Below are positions 61,671-64,000 of a DNA stretch of 64,000 nt, one piece after another. Under the pieces are notes generated by a model. It had not been told where the DNA came from. It saw only the letters and a list, made by a program, of their open reading frames with translations, and made no database searches. The stretch lies in contig CM059558.1 of NCBI GenBank assembly GCA_030386875.1, forward strand, positions 3,853,501 to 3,917,500. Reading direction: 5' to 3'. The DNA is from Morinoia aosen (taxonomy: Eukaryota > Arthropoda > Malacostraca > Amphipoda > Talitridae). The translations under genes were made by a program, and so were the position numbers. Within the stretch, counting starts at the first letter, position 1, and each line of letters starts with the position of its first letter.

Positions 61671-63059
61671 TTAGATGTAGCTATTGTTTGCTTTTTACGG
61701 TTTGTTCATAAATTGAAAGTAATATTGAAGCTAACTTGTAAAATAAAAATGAAATTTAAATATAATACATTTTGAGAAGTATACAACGTAATTGCTGGCA
61801 GTTCAGATGTCGAGTTTTTTCTAAGGGGGGGAGAAATTATAGTATTTTTTTTTTAATTGCACAATCGTATGCAGCCCGTCAAAAATAACAAAATGGGTAG
61901 ATCAGACATCATTAATATTTTCGTTATTGGATTTATAATTTATTTCTTATTGTTATTTATTCATTAGTGTTGCATTTATATTTTAACGAATTTGATTGGA
62001 TATATTATTTAATAATCATTGTTATTGAATTTAATTATTGGATTTGTGATAGAATTTCTCATTGCAATGAAAAAAAGACCACAACCGCTCGGCCGTGTAC
62101 AGTGTCGACGCGAGAGCGTGTTTAGCAACGAGATCTGGGGAGCGTTGTGGCGTGTTGTGGTGGTGGTGTTGGTGTTGGGTGTGGTGACTGTCGTGTGATG
62201 TTGACTATTGAGCGTAATAATATCAAATGCATTTACCACACTGTGTGATAGTGATGTTAATATTGGGTTTGATAAGTGTCGTATAATATTGATAGGTATG
62301 ATATTGAGCATTTATCTCCTACTATGATAGTCATTCAACTCACAATTCACATCATTCACCATTGTATAGCAACAAAACCCGCACGCAGTCCATCTTTTGC
62401 TCGGTATGTTATACTGAATTTATTTACTACGAGGCGTGTGGGAAAAAAATTGTAAATAATACTTACGAGTTGAGCTTTAAGTCGCTCCCGAGGCCAAAAC
62501 CTGAAAATTAACATAGAATATCCGACGATTTGAACCGACCGGCTATTCGAGACGTCTATGTTATCGAGCAAAACAAGCGAGTTACCGCAGGCCAGAAAAT
62601 GTTCATATGTATAGTAAAAACTGGAGAAGTGTTATTCGATTATCTGAAATCAGAATTTTATATCAAATGAGTCCAATACTAGATTATTTCATTTTCATTT
62701 CGCAATGACCCAATCCATTATTGGTTTCTCAAGAAGCGGACACCCAACAAATAAACACACAAGGGTTTTATTACGCAAGATAATTAGAAAATCATATTAA
62801 TGTTATATTGAATACTTACTGTTTTATAAATATTTGGATATTGATTAATTTGATATTCAATTACATTTGATCCCTCTCTTATAACTGCGCGTCAAAACAT
62901 ATATTGATTTATGTATATTTGAACCGCTGCTCTGTAACTCCCTGGCGATATATATAATACCTGAATCCCTCTCCTATAACTGCCTGTCGATACATATCAT
63001 GTAAATCATGATATTTTATATATGTCAATCTTTTTTATCAAATTAAAGAATTTGTTTGG
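61671..63059. other. No supported gene
   Basis: AT-rich. A GT-rich patch (62130-62200) produces Thr/Asn-rich minus-strand ORFs without meaning. Near 62880-63000 a segment (CCCTCTC-TATAACTGC) occurs twice. Confidence 0.5.
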
Positions 63060-64000
63060 ACGCTGGAGCCAATACTCAGTAATTGCCCATCCAATACTGG
63101 ACGCAGGAACCAATACTCAGAAATTGCCAATCCAATACTGGACACAGGAGCCAATACTCAGTAATTGCCCATCCAATACTAGACACAGGAGCCAATACTC
63201 AGTAATTGCCCATCCAATACTGGACACAGGAGCCAATACACAGTAATTGCCCATCCAATACTGGACACAGGAGCCAATACTCAGTAATTGCCCATCCAAT
63301 ACTGTACGCAGGAGCCAATACTCAGTTATTGCCCATCCAATACTGGACACAGGAGCCAATACACAGTAATTGCCCATCCAATACTGTACGCAGGAGCCAA
63401 TACTCAGTAATTTCCCACCCAATACTGTACGCAGGAGCCAATACTCAGTAATTGCTCATCCAATACTGTACGCAGGAGCCAATACTCAGTAATTGCCCAC
63501 CCAATACTGGACGCAGGAGCCAATACTCAGTAATTGCCCATCCAATACTGGACGCAGGAGCCAATACTCAGTAATCGCCCATCCAATACTGGACGCAGGA
63601 GCCAATACTCAGTTATTGCCCATCCAATACTGGACACAGGAGCCAATACACAGTAATTGCCCATCCAATACTGTACGCAGGAGCCAATACTCAGTAATTG
63701 CCCACCCAATACTGTACGCAGGAGCCAATACTCAGTAATTGCTCATCCAATACTGTACGCAGGAGCCAATACTCAGTAATTGACCATCCAATACTGGACG
63801 CAGGAGCCAATACTCAGTAATTGCTCATCCAATACTGCACGCAGGAGCCAACACTCAGTAATTGCCCATCCAATACTGGACGCAGGAGCCAACACTCAGT
63901 AATTGCCCATCCAATACTGGATGCAGGAGCCAACACTCAGTAATTGCCCATCCAATACTGGATGCAGGAGCCAACACTCAGTAATTGCCCATCCAATACT
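63060..64000. repeat. 41-bp minisatellite, ~23 units, runs off the window
   Basis: The unit contains GCCAATACTCAGTAATTGCC and CATCCAATACTGGACGCAGG (41 bp). Single-base variants (GGAC/GTAC, ACACAG/ACTCAG) mark unit types. The same sequence, once, is at 60238-60265 and inverted at 57671-57750. ORFs (QYWTQEP / VLDGQLLSIGSC) are artefacts. Confidence 0.95.

Noticed and set aside
63022..63738. Repeated QYWTQEP / SIGSCVQYW ORFs
   Set aside because: Shadows of the 41-bp minisatellite, open on both strands at once.
60887..64000. CRISPR array
   Set aside because: Repeats are head-to-tail with no unique spacers, in a eukaryotic context.

Overview
This is AT-rich eukaryotic nuclear DNA, almost certainly from an arthropod and probably an insect with a repeat-rich genome. 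The evidence is one intron-containing gene with GT-AG junctions, non-LTR retrotransposons with arthropod-type ORF1 and ORF2, a Penelope-like reverse transcriptase fragment, a PIF/Harbinger element carrying a MADF-domain gene, piggyBac-like, mariner-like and P-like non-autonomous elements, a tRNA-derived SINE, and tracts rich in CCTAA/TTAGG. I saw no bacterial operon, rRNA gene or CRISPR array. The species cannot be named from this window.

Layout. 0-14.5 kb: mostly non-coding DNA with a diverged repeat family (two copies in 1-1420), a SINE (3.1-3.4 kb), a broken conserved repetitive ORF (4.3-5.1 kb, minus), and minisatellites at 5.57 and 12.4 kb. 14.59-15.54 kb: a mariner-type deletion derivative. 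15.5-20.8 kb: a dead two-ORF LINE (minus) whose endonuclease is split by a 577-bp piggyBac-like MITE. 21.0-23.2 kb: gag-protease remnant of an LTR retrotransposon (minus). 23.7-26.4 kb: inverted-repeat elements and a Penelope-like fragment. 27.8-43.1 kb: the outstanding feature, an inverted repeat with arms of about 2.9 kb net and a spacer of about 2.3 kb. Its left arm holds a LINE-bearing insertion of about 4 kb and a PIF/Harbinger element. Its right arm holds a P-like MITE and a foldback insertion. Further diverged copies of its modules run to about 47.5 kb.

48.75-52.41 kb (minus): the only well-supported host gene. It has three exons and encodes 322 residues with a C-terminal RING-like zinc-binding domain in which one usual ligand is tyrosine. 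54.7-55.3 kb: a Harbinger-like MITE with TTA target duplication. 57.0-61.7 kb: a second foldback-type element, carrying CCTAA-rich repeats inside and a long 15-bp minisatellite on one arm. 63.06 kb to the window edge: a 41-bp minisatellite whose unit matches sequence inside that same element.

The window therefore holds one probable cellular gene in layered transposon debris. Insertions can be ordered: the long inverted repeat came first, its arms diverged, and each arm then received its own insertions and expanded a different tandem repeat from the same ancestral segment.
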